Origin: Devosia sp.
Lineage (GTDB): Bacteria; Pseudomonadota; Alphaproteobacteria; Rhizobiales; Devosiaceae
Assembly: GCF_017307495.1 (NCBI RefSeq)
Contig: NZ_JAFKHE010000015.1
Coordinates: 272,577 to 336,576, forward strand
Reading direction: 5' to 3'
DNA length: 64,000 bases
Positions 36,803 to 46,430 of the stretch are shown one piece after another. Position 1 is the stretch's first letter. Each line of letters begins with the position of its first letter. The notes beneath the pieces are model-generated. The model had not been told where the DNA came from. It saw only the letters and a list, made by a program, of their open reading frames with translations, and did not search any database. Made by a program: the position numbers and the translations under genes.

Positions 36803-37753
36803 TCAGATCGACAGCACCACGGCCCCGCGCTTGCGGCCGCTGTCGACATAGGCATAGGCCTCCCGAATCTCTTCGAGCTGATAGACGCGGTCGATCACCG
36901 GCTTGATCTTGCCGGCTGCCAGCAGGTCGGCCAGCAGCTGCAGGTCCTCCGGCCGCTCTGCCGAAGTGCCGCCGACGATGCGCCGGCCGCCCTTGGGCCG
37001 GCGGAACATGTCCTCGGGCGCAGCCAGCACGGCCAGCAGGGCCCCGGTCGGCGCGAGGATGGGTTCGCATCGGGCGTAAGGGGCATTCCCGACCGTATCC
37101 ATCACCAGATCGTAGACGTTGGACTCCCTGGCGAAATCGGTCGTCGCATAGTCGATCACCCGGTGGGCCCCGAGCGAGCGCACCAGCTCGGCGTTACCCG
37201 CACTGCAGACGCCGGTGACCTCGGCGCCGAAATGCCTGGCCAACTGCACGGCGTAGGCGCCGACACAGCCCGAGGCGCCGTTGACCAGCACCTTCTGCCC
37301 CGCCTGGATCCTGGCCCGGTTGAAGAAGTCGAGCGCCGTGACGCCGCCGAACGGCACGCCTGCTGCGTCTTCGAACGAGAGGTTCTGCGGCATCAAGGCG
37401 ACGCATTCGCTCTCGCGCACCAGCTTGTACTCGGCATGGCAGCCAAAGACGTCGATGCCGAATACCCGGTCGCCCGGCTTGAACCTGGTCACCGCCTTGC
37501 CGACCGCCTCGACCGTTCCGGCGAACTCCACGCCCAGCACCTTCCTGCGCGGCCCGAAGATGCCGATCATCAGCCGCCCGGGGATCGCGAACGGCTCTGG
37601 CAGGTTGAAGGCCCGAAGCCGCGCATCGCCGGAGGTAACCGAACTCGCCGCCAGCTTGACGAGAAGGTCGCGCGCGCCCGGCGCGGGCTTGGGCACCTCC
37701 TCGATCGAAACGACATCCGGGGGGCCGTACTTCTTGTAGACAGCAGCTCTCAT
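36803..37753 (-). CDS. NAD(P)-dependent zinc-free alcohol dehydrogenase / quinone oxidoreductase-like
   Basis: 316 residues of the medium-chain family: 'KYGPPDVVSIEEVPKP' at the N-terminus, NADPH-binding 'NGASGCVGAYAVQLARHFGAEVTGV', ending 'YAYVDSGRKRGAVVLSI'. It lacks the zinc-lobe cysteines. A GAGGA site precedes ATG 37753. The substrate is unknown. Stands alone. Confidence 0.85.
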   Translation of the reverse strand: MRAAVYKKYGPPDVVSIEEVPKPAPGARDLLVKLAASSVTSGDARLRAFNLPEPFAIPGRLMIGIFGPRRKVLGVEFAGTVEAVGKAVTRFKPGDRVFGIDVFGCHAEYKLVRESECVALMPQNLSFEDAAGVPFGGVTALDFFNRARIQAGQKVLVNGASGCVGAYAVQLARHFGAEVTGVCSAGNAELVRSLGAHRVIDYATTDFARESNVYDLVMDTVGNAPYARCEPILAPTGALLAVLAAPEDMFRRPKGGRRIVGGTSAERPEDLQLLADLLAAGKIKPVIDRVYQLEEIREAYAYVDSGRKRGAVVLSI

Positions 37754-37806
37754 GGCATCCTCATTATGGGGCGGGGTTCAGTCTAGGGGGGCTCTTGGGT
37801 CGGCCG

Positions 37807-38034
37807 TCAGCCCTTGGGCGGTTCGGCCTTCCACTGGAAGACCTCGCCGATCGGCACGCCGAACACCTCGGCGATGCGAAATGCCGCTTCCAGCGACGGC
37901 GAGTATTTGTTCTGCTCGATAGCCGCGATGGTCTGCCGGGTCATGCCAATGCGATCAGCCAGCTCCTGCTGCGTCATCTCGTCATGGTCGAAGCGCAACC
38001 GTCGGATCGTGTTGGAAATCGGCGGCGCGGCCAT
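37807..38034 (-). CDS. small XRE-type helix-turn-helix regulator
   Basis: 75 residues, nearly all one HTH: 'TQQELADRIGMTRQTIAAIEQNKYSPSL'. This compact YozG-like form usually sits beside a small membrane protein, as here. Its ATG shares the last base of the upstream stop (TGATG), so the pair is coupled. It may bind the direct repeats at 38534-38568 upstream of the pair. Confidence 0.88.
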   Translation of the reverse strand: MAAPPISNTIRRLRFDHDEMTQQELADRIGMTRQTIAAIEQNKYSPSLEAAFRIAEVFGVPIGEVFQWKAEPPKG

Positions 38035-38498
38035 CAGCCGAGCACCCGGAAGCGGACGATGATGATGATCTCGGCCAGCAGATTGGTGGCGACGGCGGCG
38101 AACAGCAGCGCGTTGGCCATGACGATGGCAAAGCTTCCGACCGGATCGGCTGGAAAGCCTGCCGCAAAGTCCCTGCCCCAAAGCAGGGCCGCCGCCGAAA
38201 TGCCGAGTACCGCCCACTCGAACAGCGGCTTGGTCAGCCTGGCCGCGCCGCTTTCCATCTGCTTTTCCAGCTCGTCGGGGCTGGCGCCAAAATCCTTCAG
38301 CCGCCGCCGGGAGGCGAGCAGGTTCAGGCCGAGCAGGAGGACCAGCGTGATCCCCATGCAGGCGAGGAACAGCGTCCACAGCGCCTGCCCATCGAGCGCG
38401 CGCGCGCTGACGCCGCGCCAGACTTCGGAAAAATAGTACCCCCACACCACCAGCGTGGTGATGACGGCGATCCATGCCGTTTTCTCGCGGAAGGCCAT
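38034..38498 (-). CDS. four-helix membrane protein paired with HTH regulator
   Basis: 154 residues with hydrophobic segments near 7-25, 40-58, 88-106 and 122-145. It resembles small integral membrane proteins found next to YozG-like regulators, but I do not recognise a named family. ATG 38498 has GGAG 8 bp upstream; a GTG at 38516 is less likely. The protein may sense a membrane state and control its regulator partner; this is inference. Confidence 0.75.
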   Translation of the reverse strand: MAFREKTAWIAVITTLVVWGYYFSEVWRGVSARALDGQALWTLFLACMGITLVLLLGLNLLASRRRLKDFGASPDELEKQMESGAARLTKPLFEWAVLGISAAALLWGRDFAAGFPADPVGSFAIVMANALLFAAVATNLLAEIIIIVRFRVLG

Positions 38499-38533
38499 CT
38501 GACGCGCTCCATGCACATTTCCTGGGCGCTATA

Positions 38534-38568
38534 TCTAGTATTTCTGACGTGATGTCTATTATTTTTAA
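38534..38568. promoter_or_regulatory. AT-rich direct repeats upstream of the membrane protein-HTH pair
   Basis: TCTAGTATTTCTGA (38534) and TCTATTATTTTTAA (38555) match at 11 of 14 positions and are 21 bp apart, two helical turns. The strip is strongly AT-rich. It is a plausible promoter and autoregulatory operator. Confidence 0.4.
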
Positions 38569-39047
38569 CATAGCGACGAAGATTTTTGGCGAGGATGGAC
38601 CCGAGCGCCCCAACGGACCTCACGACACTTCTCTCCACCGGTCGCGCTCGTGGCTGAGAGGGCCGACGTCGAGGGCGAGGCTTGATCCACCGCAGTTCTT
38701 TCGCGAAGGGCCGCTATTGGCGTCGCGAAACGGACGTTGCCACCCCCTCAGCGGCGACTGGAAAGAAGGCCGCCTCACTCTCACCATGCCGCCGCTATAC
38801 CCCTCACGCCCATCACGATTTGGCAGGAAAGCCACAATCGGAGGAGGCGGGCTTGAAATTCGACTGCAGGTCCATGATTTTGCGTGGACGCGTTGCCGGC
38901 CATGGTGCTAATGCGCGTTTCAGGCGTCAGGAGGCGCCCAGGATGGAGAAGGCTTTTCACGTGACCCGACGACCGTAAGCGGTCGCAGCCGGCCCTGCCG
39001 TTTGCCGGCATGTATGTCCTCGTCTCTCGAATTCCTGGACTCGTCAC
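38569..39047. other. gene-free stretch before the GNAT gene
   Basis: About 480 bp with only short open frames of unconvincing composition and no recognised motif. It may be decayed coding DNA. I see no RNA gene, terminator or repeat copy in it. Confidence 0.5.
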
Positions 39048-39608
39048 ATGATCGCGCCGTCCCTCTCCGTCGCTGCCGACGCTGCGCCCTCGCAAGCCGG
39101 CATGCCCACCGTTCGCTTCGCCACCCCCGAAGACGACCCGTTCGTCGAGGACCTGCAGGCCATCGCCTTCGGGCCCGGCCGCTTTGCCCGTACCGCTTTC
39201 CGCGTCCGCGAGCGCTTTCCGATCGACACGTCGCTGAGCCTCATCGCCGAGGTCAACGGCGTGCCGTGCGGCTCGGTCTGGATGACGCCGATCAGTGTCG
39301 GCGGCATCGATGGCTATTTGCTCGGCCCGCTGGCGACGCATCCCGATTTCCGCAAGCGCGGCGCCGGCAAGCTGCTGGCGAAAGAGGTGACCCGTCTTGC
39401 GCTCGAGCGCGGCGAGGGCAGCTTCGTGCTGCTGGTGGGCGATCGCGACTACTATTGCCCGCTCGGCTGGGTGCCGACGGAACTGGGCGCGATCGAGTTT
39501 CCCGGCCCGGTCGACCCGACCCGCGTGCTGGTCTATTCTGCCGATCCTACCATGGCCACCCGGCTCAAGGGTCCGATCAAGGCGTTCGGAGCCGGTACGC
39601 GATCGTAG
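39048..39608 (+). CDS. GNAT family N-acetyltransferase (YhbS-like)
   Basis: 186 residues. The acetyl-CoA loop is in 'HPDFRKRGAGKLLAKEV', preceded by 'LLGPLATHP' and followed by 'LLVGDRDYYCPLGW', typical of the YhbS/PA4866-like set. Substrate unknown. No strong ribosome-binding site was seen before ATG 39048, and the start could be the Met at residue 19. Confidence 0.85.
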   Translation: MIAPSLSVAADAAPSQAGMPTVRFATPEDDPFVEDLQAIAFGPGRFARTAFRVRERFPIDTSLSLIAEVNGVPCGSVWMTPISVGGIDGYLLGPLATHPDFRKRGAGKLLAKEVTRLALERGEGSFVLLVGDRDYYCPLGWVPTELGAIEFPGPVDPTRVLVYSADPTMATRLKGPIKAFGAGTRS

Positions 39609-39680
39609 TCTCCTGGTTGCCGCGCTTTCGAACCGGAAAAGCCTGCAACTTTTCCTGAAAGCACTCCGGGACGGTTCGCG

Positions 39681-40307
39681 GTGCAGGACGAGAACGCACT
39701 CATCGAGAGAATCAGCGGCCGGCTGTTGCGCGAACCCCAACCGTTCGACGCGGGCGCCGGCATGCTGCCGGACTGGGTTCCGGAGGTTCCGCACAACCGC
39801 CCGCCGGTCCACGCCGCGGTGCTGATCGCGCTGGTGCGACGGGCGGACGGGCTCTCCATCCTCTATACCGAGCGCTCGCCGGAACTGCGGTCGCATTCCG
39901 GGCAGATCGCTTTTCCCGGCGGCAAGGTCGACCCGACCGACATCGACGCGGCCGATGCGGCGCTGCGCGAGGCCTGGGAGGAAGTACGCCTGGACCGGAG
40001 CAGCGCACGGGTGCTCGGCTACCTGCCGCTCTACTACACGGGCACGAACTACCTGATCACGCCGGTGGTCGCCGTGGTCGAGCCGCGCGCTCCGTTCGTG
40101 CCCAACCCCAGCGAGGTCCGGTCGGTCTTCGAAGTGCCGCTGAGCTATCTCATGGCGCCGGGCGGCTTCACCACGTTCCGTATCCAGCGCAACGGGCGCG
40201 AGCACAGCACCTGGCAGATCGAGCACAGCGGGCTTGTCATCTGGGGGATAACTGCCAACCTGACGCGTCGCTTCCACGATCTGGCGCTGGCCCCGGAGGG
40301 CGGTTGA
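39681..40307 (+). CDS. CoA pyrophosphatase-type NUDIX hydrolase (NudL-like)
   Basis: 208 residues. The CoA-hydrolase sequence 'RSPELRSHSGQIAFPGGKVD' directly precedes and enters the NUDIX box, ending in ALREAWEEV. It probably cleaves CoA or its derivatives. GTG start. Its stop overlaps the TTG start of the nucleotidyltransferase gene, as in many alphaproteobacteria. Confidence 0.9.
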   Translation: MQDENALIERISGRLLREPQPFDAGAGMLPDWVPEVPHNRPPVHAAVLIALVRRADGLSILYTERSPELRSHSGQIAFPGGKVDPTDIDAADAALREAWEEVRLDRSSARVLGYLPLYYTGTNYLITPVVAVVEPRAPFVPNPSEVRSVFEVPLSYLMAPGGFTTFRIQRNGREHSTWQIEHSGLVIWGITANLTRRFHDLALAPEGG

Positions 40308-41503
40308 GCAAGCCTGGCAACATCAATGACCTGCTGAAGCGCGCCGAGTGGCTGATGCGGCCGGAAACGCAGCGCATGCTGGCGCTCCTTGACGGCGCGG
40401 CCGGGCGCGCGCGCGTCGTCGGCGGCATCGTGCGGGACACGCTGCTCGAGCTGCCGCACCATACGGCCGATCTCGATATTGCCACCGAGCTCCAGCCCGA
40501 CGAGGTGACGCGGCGGGCGGAAAAGGCGGGGCTATCGGTCTATCCCACCGGCATCGAGCACGGCACGGTGACGCTGCGGCTCGACGCGCTGACCGCCGAG
40601 GTGACGACGTTGCGCGAGGACGTCGAGACCGACGGCCGCCGCGCCGTGGTGCGCTTCGGCACCGACTGGCGGGCCGACGCGATGCGGCGGGACTTCACCC
40701 TCAATGCGCTCTACGCCGACATGGACGGCAGCCTGTTCGACCCGCTGCACGGGCTCGACGACTGCCTGGCGCGGCGCGTTCGCTTCATCGGCGAGCCGGC
40801 GCAGCGCATCGCCGAGGACAGGCTCCGGGTGTTCCGCTTCTTCCGCTTTTCGGCCAGCCATGGCAAGGAGCAGCTCGATCGCGACGGGCTCGCCGCGTGC
40901 GTTGCGGCGGCGGGGACGCTCGGCAATCTTGCCGCCGAGCGGATCGGCGCCGAGATGCGCAAGATGCTGGGCTTGCCGCGTGTCGCCAAGACGCTCCGGG
41001 TGATGCGGGAGGCGGGAATTCTCGGGCTGAGCGCCGAGACGGTGGCGCTGCTGCATGCTCACGAGCGCCGGGCGCGCCGCCCCGGTTTTCATGCGCGCCT
41101 CGCACTGATCGGGTCGCAGGGCGACCCGGGGCAGCTGCAACGCATGTGGCGGCTCTCCAACGACGACGTGGCCGCGGCTGCCTCGATCCTCGCGGCAGCG
41201 CGGTTGATCATGGATTTCCGCCTGAACGAGGCGGCCTACCGCTACCCCGCAGCCATCGCCGATGCGGTGGACGTCGCCGCGACGCTGGCGAACTGGGGCG
41301 ATGCCGGCCGGCTGGCCGTGGTGGAGCAGCTGCAGCGCCTCGACGTGCCGCGCTTCCCGCTCCGCGGCAACGACCTGCTGTCGCTCGGCATGCCGCCGGG
41401 CCGGGCGGTCGGGCTCGAACTCGAGCGGCTCGAACTCGCCTGGATCGAGAGCGGCTTCGCCCTCGATCGGGAGGCGCTGCTGGGAATGGTCGCGCGCCCC
41501 TAG
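40304..41503 (+). CDS. CCA tRNA nucleotidyltransferase / poly(A) polymerase-type
   Basis: 399 residues of class II nucleotidyltransferases. 'VVGGIVRDTLLELPHHTADLDIAT' holds the G-R and catalytic DxD motifs; 'RRDFTLNALYADMDG' and 'DRLRVFRFFRFSA' follow. It probably adds or repairs CCA ends, but class II poly(A) polymerases look alike. TTG start overlaps the NUDIX stop (TTGA). It ends tail-to-tail (CTAG) with the DUF1059 gene. Confidence 0.9.
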   Translation: MSKPGNINDLLKRAEWLMRPETQRMLALLDGAAGRARVVGGIVRDTLLELPHHTADLDIATELQPDEVTRRAEKAGLSVYPTGIEHGTVTLRLDALTAEVTTLREDVETDGRRAVVRFGTDWRADAMRRDFTLNALYADMDGSLFDPLHGLDDCLARRVRFIGEPAQRIAEDRLRVFRFFRFSASHGKEQLDRDGLAACVAAAGTLGNLAAERIGAEMRKMLGLPRVAKTLRVMREAGILGLSAETVALLHAHERRARRPGFHARLALIGSQGDPGQLQRMWRLSNDDVAAAASILAAARLIMDFRLNEAAYRYPAAIADAVDVAATLANWGDAGRLAVVEQLQRLDVPRFPLRGNDLLSLGMPPGRAVGLELERLELAWIESGFALDREALLGMVARP

Positions 41504-41688
41504 GCCAGCGTAACGCCCTTGTCGTGGATGCGCGCCTTGATCTCGTCGATCATGTTGGGGCGGATAGTCTCTTCCTGATGCGCGGTGCGCAGATGCTCGG
41601 CGGCCCGCCGCACCACTTCGGCCGCGTCCGGGGCTTCGGTATGCCAGCGGCAGCCGGGGACCAGCGTCCCGCATTCAAACGACTTCAT
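41500..41688 (-). CDS. DUF1059 family small protein
   Basis: 62 residues starting MKSFECGTLVPGCRWH and containing 'EEVVRRAAEHLRTAH'-like sequence (here AAEVVRRAAEHLRTAH), with the C...C/H pattern of DUF1059. Function unknown. The true start is the ATG at 41688; the frame is open further upstream into the gap. Confidence 0.88.
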   Translation of the reverse strand: MKSFECGTLVPGCRWHTEAPDAAEVVRRAAEHLRTAHQEETIRPNMIDEIKARIHDKGVTLA

Positions 41689-41848
41689 GGTCTTTCTCCA
41701 TCGATGCCGGCAGGGCATGAGGCCGCAACAATGCGGCAATGGCAGGGCGGGTCGGCGTGGTTCCGACTTCGATCTACTTGGTGCAGATTTACCAAACGTC
41801 CACGAATGCGGGTGGTAGATACTGGCGAGTGGCCAAGTAGATTGCGGC

Positions 41849-43012
41849 ATGGGCAAAATTGTTCATGATGGAGATGGGGATCGCGCGGCACTCGTTGTTG
41901 TGTGCGACGAGAGTTCTTTTGCCCATGCGGCGGCGATGGCGGGCGCCCTCGGAGCGCGCGTGCTGGTGGTCGGGACGTTCAGCCCCGAGGAACTGCCGGA
42001 CGCCGGCGAGGTGATCGTCGATGTCGACCTGCGCGACATGCGCTCGATCGATCTGGTCAAGCATGCGCTCGACTACGTCCCGGGCGGCCGGGCGCGCACG
42101 TTCCTCATCGATGACGGCAGTTCGGAGCGGCTGTTGCGGGTGCAGGCCAATGCGCTCGGCGCGACGCGGCACCTGCTGCGCAAGCATGCGCTGGCGCAAC
42201 TGCTGCGCGAATGCTCGGTGGTCGAGCGGCACAAGCGGAGCGCGCGCGAGATTGCGCAACTCGCGGCAGCGCCGGGCGGCATCTCCAGCGCGCGGGCCGA
42301 GGACTCGCTCGCCGAGCTCTTCCACGGGCTGCTGAGCAACCAGCCGATGTCGCTCAGGGGCGTCTCTGCCGCGGCGGCCGGCGTACTGGCGAGCGTCGGC
42401 GAGGTGGGGCCGGCGCAGTGGCTGGAGACGGTGCGGGCGCATCACGAAGGCACGTTCCAGCACTGCCTGCTGGTGACCGGCGTGGCGGCGGGATTTGTGC
42501 GTGGCGCACGGCTGGGCGCGACGCAGGCGGGGGCGCTGATGAACGCGGCATTGCTGCACGACATCGGCAAGGCGGTGATCCCGAAATACATCCTCGACAA
42601 GCCCGGCAAGCTGACGCCCGAGGAGTTCGGCGTGATCCGGCAGCACCCGGTGGCCGGTCACGACTACCTGAAGCGCCACGGATCGGTACTGCCCGGGATC
42701 CTCGATGCGGTGCGGCACCACCACGAGGCGCTGGACGGGAGCGGCTATCCCGACGGGCTCAAGGGCGAGGCGATCGCGCCGCTGACGCGCATCCTGACGG
42801 TATGCGACGTCTTCGCCGCCCTGGTCGAGACACGGCCCTACAAGACGACGCGCACACCGACCGAGGCGGTCGAGGTGCTGATCGACATGACACTGACCAG
42901 CAAGATCGACTACGCGCCGGTGCGGATGCTGGCTTCAAGCTTCGGCGTCGTCCTGCCGGCGACGGTAGGCGGCCTGGTGCAGCAGGTCGCCGGGGTCAGG
43001 GCGCGGGGGTGA
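41849..43012 (+). CDS. HD-GYP domain phosphodiesterase-like protein
   Basis: 387 residues. The first 110 or so look like a degenerate response-regulator domain ('GARVLVVGTFSPEELPDAGEV'). Then comes an HD-GYP domain with HDIGK and HHEALDGSGYPDGL intact. Such enzymes hydrolyse cyclic di-GMP. With the GGDEF and GGDEF-EAL genes it adds a third cyclic di-GMP enzyme to the window. It converges on hemF. Confidence 0.92.
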   Translation: MGKIVHDGDGDRAALVVVCDESSFAHAAAMAGALGARVLVVGTFSPEELPDAGEVIVDVDLRDMRSIDLVKHALDYVPGGRARTFLIDDGSSERLLRVQANALGATRHLLRKHALAQLLRECSVVERHKRSAREIAQLAAAPGGISSARAEDSLAELFHGLLSNQPMSLRGVSAAAAGVLASVGEVGPAQWLETVRAHHEGTFQHCLLVTGVAAGFVRGARLGATQAGALMNAALLHDIGKAVIPKYILDKPGKLTPEEFGVIRQHPVAGHDYLKRHGSVLPGILDAVRHHHEALDGSGYPDGLKGEAIAPLTRILTVCDVFAALVETRPYKTTRTPTEAVEVLIDMTLTSKIDYAPVRMLASSFGVVLPATVGGLVQQVAGVRARG

Positions 43013-43018
43013 CGCGGC

Positions 43019-43888
43019 TCAGGGCCACTTCACCTCGGGCGGCATGGAGGAGAGGATGGAGGTGACGTTACCGCCGGTCTTCAGGCCGAACGTGGTGCCG
43101 CGGTCGTAGAGCAGGTTGAATTCGACGTAACGGCCGCGGCGGATCAGCTGCTCGTCGCGGTCGGCTGCGGTCCAGGGCGTCTCGAAGTTGCGGCGCGCGA
43201 GGCGCGGATAGATGTCGAGGAAGGCACGGCCGACATCCTGGGTGAAGGCGAAGTCGGCGTCCCAGTCGCCGGAATTGTGGTTGTCGTAGAAGATGCCGCC
43301 GATGCCGCGCGGTTCCTGCCGGTGCGGCAGGTAGAAGTAGTCGTCGCACCATTTCTTGTAGCGCGGGTAGTCGACGCCATGCGCCTCGCAGGCGGCGCGA
43401 TAGGCAGCGTGGAAGTCTACGGAGTCGGGATCCTCCTGGGTGCGGCGCCGGTCGAGCACAGGCGTGAGGTCGCCACCGCCGCCGAACCACCACTTGCCGG
43501 TGACGATCATGCGCGTGTTCATGTGCGCCGCCGGTACGTTCGGGTTCCAGGGGTGGATGATCACCGAGACGCCGGCGCTCCAGAACTCGGCGCCCGCCTC
43601 CGTATGGGGCATCTGCCGAGCGAACTCTTCCGAGAATCGGCCGTGCACGGTCGAGATGTGAACGCCCGCCTTTTCGAACACGCGGCCGTGCAGCATGCCC
43701 ATCTCGCCGCCACCGCCGGCCTGCCGGTCCCATGCGGTGACCTCGAACCTGCCGGCCGGGCGATCGGCAAGGGGGCCCTGGACGTCGGCCTCGACGGACT
43801 CGAGGGCGGCGCAGAGCTGGTCGCGGAAACTGCGGAACCAGCCGGCGGCGAGTTCCTGCTTTGATTCAATGTCGGTGGGCAAGGTCAT
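43019..43888 (-). CDS. hemF: coproporphyrinogen III oxidase, oxygen-dependent
   Basis: 289 residues. '[14 protein letters not shown]', '[11 protein letters not shown]' and '[14 protein letters not shown]' and the C-terminal '[20 protein letters not shown]' are HemF signatures. It makes protoporphyrinogen IX in heme synthesis and needs oxygen. Its start overlaps the trmL stop (ATGA). Location near petABC is consistent with cytochrome demand. Confidence 0.96.
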   Translation of the reverse strand: MTLPTDIESKQELAAGWFRSFRDQLCAALESVEADVQGPLADRPAGRFEVTAWDRQAGGGGEMGMLHGRVFEKAGVHISTVHGRFSEEFARQMPHTEAGAEFWSAGVSVIIHPWNPNVPAAHMNTRMIVTGKWWFGGGGDLTPVLDRRRTQEDPDSVDFHAAYRAACEAHGVDYPRYKKWCDDYFYLPHRQEPRGIGGIFYDNHNSGDWDADFAFTQDVGRAFLDIYPRLARRNFETPWTAADRDEQLIRRGRYVEFNLLYDRGTTFGLKTGGNVTSILSSMPPEVKWP

Positions 43889-44355
43889 GTGAGGGCTGCG
43901 AAAGCGTTGGTCTGGCGGAGCGCTTCCCCTAGCACGAGGCTGCCGGCCACGGCCACGTTGAGCGAGCGCATTTGTTGCCGCATGGGGATGCGGACGCGCA
44001 AATCGGCGTCGGCGGCGACCTCGTCGGGCACGCCGGCGCTCTCGCGGCCGAGCACCAGCACGTCGCCGGGGCGGTAGGCGGCCTCGTAGGCGGAACTGCT
44101 GGACCTGGTGGTGAGCAGCACCATGCGACGGCCGCTGGCGCGGCGCCAGGCGTCGAAATGGGCGTAGCTGTCGTGCTCGGTGTAGTCGGCATGCTCGAGG
44201 TAATCGAGGGCGCCGCGCCTGAGTGTTCGCTGCGAGAACGGGAAGCCGGTCGGGTGGACGACATGCACGCGCACGCCGAGGCACGCACCGAGGCGGAGCA
44301 GGGTGCCCGTGTTCTGCGCGATGTCGGGCTGGTAGAGAGCGAGTTCGACGGACAT
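43885..44355 (-). CDS. trmL: tRNA (cytidine(34)-2'-O)-methyltransferase TrmL
   Basis: 156 residues of the minimal SPOUT fold: '[21 protein letters not shown]', '[12 protein letters not shown]' and '[27 protein letters not shown]' form the knot and SAM site. It modifies wobble C34/U34 of tRNA-Leu. It is the first gene of the trmL-hemF pair and diverges from petA. Confidence 0.95.
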   Translation of the reverse strand: MSVELALYQPDIAQNTGTLLRLGACLGVRVHVVHPTGFPFSQRTLRRGALDYLEHADYTEHDSYAHFDAWRRASGRRMVLLTTRSSSSAYEAAYRPGDVLVLGRESAGVPDEVAADADLRVRIPMRQQMRSLNVAVAGSLVLGEALRQTNAFAALT

Positions 44356-44373
44356 GATTCCTGAGTGGCTTCG

Positions 44374-44398
44374 TTGACTTTTCGGCGGTTGCTATAGT
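44374..44398 (+). promoter_or_regulatory. possible petABC promoter elements
   Basis: TTGACT (44374) and TATAGT (44393) lie in the divergent gap, but only 13 bp apart, shorter than the usual 16-18. Either one element is wrong or the promoter needs a regulator. The leader to petA would be about 160 nt. Confidence 0.3.
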
Positions 44399-44566
44399 GT
44401 CGCACAACCGGAAAGTCACCGTTGCGCCGGCTGGACAAGCCCCATCCATAGTGTCAAAAGAACGCCCAAATCACGCGCCTTTGAGGGCGGGGTTGGCTAT
44501 GGCTCGCGTAGCAGCCGCCAACGGGCTCCGAGGCGCTGATCAAGGCACAACAGACGGAAGCTTACC

Positions 44567-45109
44567 TTGGCGACGCAATCCAATCTGGCACATCAGGACG
44601 CCCCTCAACCGGGACGGCGCGATTTTCTCTACGTCGCGGCCGGCGCCGTCGGGGCGGTGGGCGTGGCGGGCGTTGCCTGGCCACTGATCAACCAGCTCAA
44701 TCCAGATGCTTCGGTGCTGGCCCTGGCCAGCATCGAGTTCGATCTGTCGGGCATCGAGGAAGGCCAGTCGGTCACGATCAAGTGGCGCGGGCTGCCGGTT
44801 TTCGTTCGCCACCGCACCGCGGCCGAGATCGAAGAAGCCAAGGCTGTTCCGCTCAACGAACTCAAGGATCCGGAGACGGACGAGCAGCGCACCAAGCAGG
44901 GCCACGAGCAGTGGCTGATCATGATTGCCAACTGCACGCACCTGGGCTGCATCCCGGTGGGCGAGTCGGGCGAGTATGACGGCTGGTTCTGCCCGTGCCA
45001 CGGCTCGGTCTATGATACAGCCGGCCGCATTCGTAAGGGCCCCGCACCCAAGAACCTGGTGGTGCCGCCCTATGAGTTCGTTTCCGACACTCTCGTGCAG
45101 ATCGGTTGA
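44567..45109 (+). CDS. petA: ubiquinol-cytochrome c reductase Rieske iron-sulfur subunit
   Basis: 180 residues. Tat signal (RRDFLY, then a hydrophobic anchor) and the [2Fe-2S] boxes CTHLGC and CPCHGS. TTG start with a GGAAG site upstream; no ATG or GTG fits. First gene of petABC, with the cytochrome b gene 14 bp on. It carries electrons from quinol to cytochrome c1. Confidence 0.96.
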   Translation: MATQSNLAHQDAPQPGRRDFLYVAAGAVGAVGVAGVAWPLINQLNPDASVLALASIEFDLSGIEEGQSVTIKWRGLPVFVRHRTAAEIEEAKAVPLNELKDPETDEQRTKQGHEQWLIMIANCTHLGCIPVGESGEYDGWFCPCHGSVYDTAGRIRKGPAPKNLVVPPYEFVSDTLVQIG

Positions 45110-45123
45110 GGGGAGCGTCCAGA

Positions 45124-46410
45124 ATGGCTCACGAATCCAGCTACGTCCCCGGTAACGCCGTCGAGAAGTGGATCGACGATCGCCTGCCGATCATCCGGTG
45201 GTCCAAGGAACACCTGATGGACTACCCGACTCCGAAGAACCTCAACTACTGGTGGACCTTCGGTGCGATCCTCGCCTTCATGCTGGTGGTGCAGATCGTC
45301 ACCGGCATTGTGCTGGCGATGCACTATACCCCGCATGTCAGCCTCGCCTTCGACTCGGTGGAGCATATCCGCCGCGACGTGAATGGCGGCCGCATCCTCC
45401 AGGCCGTGCACGCAGTGGGCGCCTCGATGTTCTTCGCGGCGGTCTATATCCACATGTTCCGCGGCCTGTACTTCGGCTCGTACAAGGCACCGCGCGAGAT
45501 CCTCTGGATCCTCGGCGTGCTGATCTTCGTGCTGATGGTCACCACCGCCTTCATGGGCTACGTGCTGCCGTGGGGCCAGATGAGCTTCTGGGCCGCGACC
45601 GTGATCACCAACATCCTGGGCGCCATCCCGGTGCTCGGCGAACCGATCCTGCAGCTGCTGCGCGGCGGGTTCGCGGTGGACAACGCCACGCTCAACCGCT
45701 TCTTCTCGCTGCACTACCTGCTGCCGTTCGTGATTGCCGCCGTCGTCGCGCTGCACATCTGGGCGCTGCACGTGCCGGGCAACAACAACCCGATCGGCGT
45801 CGAGGTCAAGAACAGCCGCGAAACGGTGCCCTTCCATCCGTACTACACGATGAAGGACCTCTATGCGGTGGTGCTGTTCTGCATCCCGTTCGCCTGGTTC
45901 GTGTTCTTCGCGCCGGACCTGCTCGGGCACCCCGACAACTACATCATGGCCAACAGCCAGGTGACGCCGACCCATATCGTGCCCGAATGGTATTTCCTGC
46001 CGTTCTACGCGATCCTGCGCGCCATCGACTTCAACATCTTCTTCATCGACAGCAAGCTGGGCGGCGTGATCTTCTTCGCCGGCGCCATCCTGGTGCTGTT
46101 CTTCGTGCCGTGGCTTGACACCAGCAAGGTCCGCTCGGGCTCGTTCCGCCCGGTCTTCAAGTGGTTCTACTGGCTGTTCGTGATCAACTTCGTGATGCTG
46201 ACCTGGCTCGGTTCGGCGCCGGCGGAAGGCATCTACGTGCTGATCGCCAAGCTGTGTACCGCCTACTACTTCATCTACTTCCTCGTCGTGCTGCCGCTGC
46301 TCGGCCGGTTCGAGAAGCCCCGGCCGCTGCCGGAGTCGATCACCGAATCGGTACTGGCCAAGCACAAGGCACCGGTGGCCCAGCCTGCCGCTGCCGCGAC
46401 GACCCACTGA
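45124..46410 (+). CDS. petB: cytochrome b of the bc1 complex
   Basis: 428 residues with eight hydrophobic helices, '[21 protein letters not shown]' and '[17 protein letters not shown]' carrying heme ligands, and the quinol-site PEWYFLP loop. ATG 45124 follows GGGAGCG; an in-frame start at 45106 overlaps petA and is unlikely. Confidence 0.97.
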   Translation: MAHESSYVPGNAVEKWIDDRLPIIRWSKEHLMDYPTPKNLNYWWTFGAILAFMLVVQIVTGIVLAMHYTPHVSLAFDSVEHIRRDVNGGRILQAVHAVGASMFFAAVYIHMFRGLYFGSYKAPREILWILGVLIFVLMVTTAFMGYVLPWGQMSFWAATVITNILGAIPVLGEPILQLLRGGFAVDNATLNRFFSLHYLLPFVIAAVVALHIWALHVPGNNNPIGVEVKNSRETVPFHPYYTMKDLYAVVLFCIPFAWFVFFAPDLLGHPDNYIMANSQVTPTHIVPEWYFLPFYAILRAIDFNIFFIDSKLGGVIFFAGAILVLFFVPWLDTSKVRSGSFRPVFKWFYWLFVINFVMLTWLGSAPAEGIYVLIAKLCTAYYFIYFLVVLPLLGRFEKPRPLPESITESVLAKHKAPVAQPAAAATTH

Positions 46411-46430
46411 GACCTCGGGGCCCAACGCCA

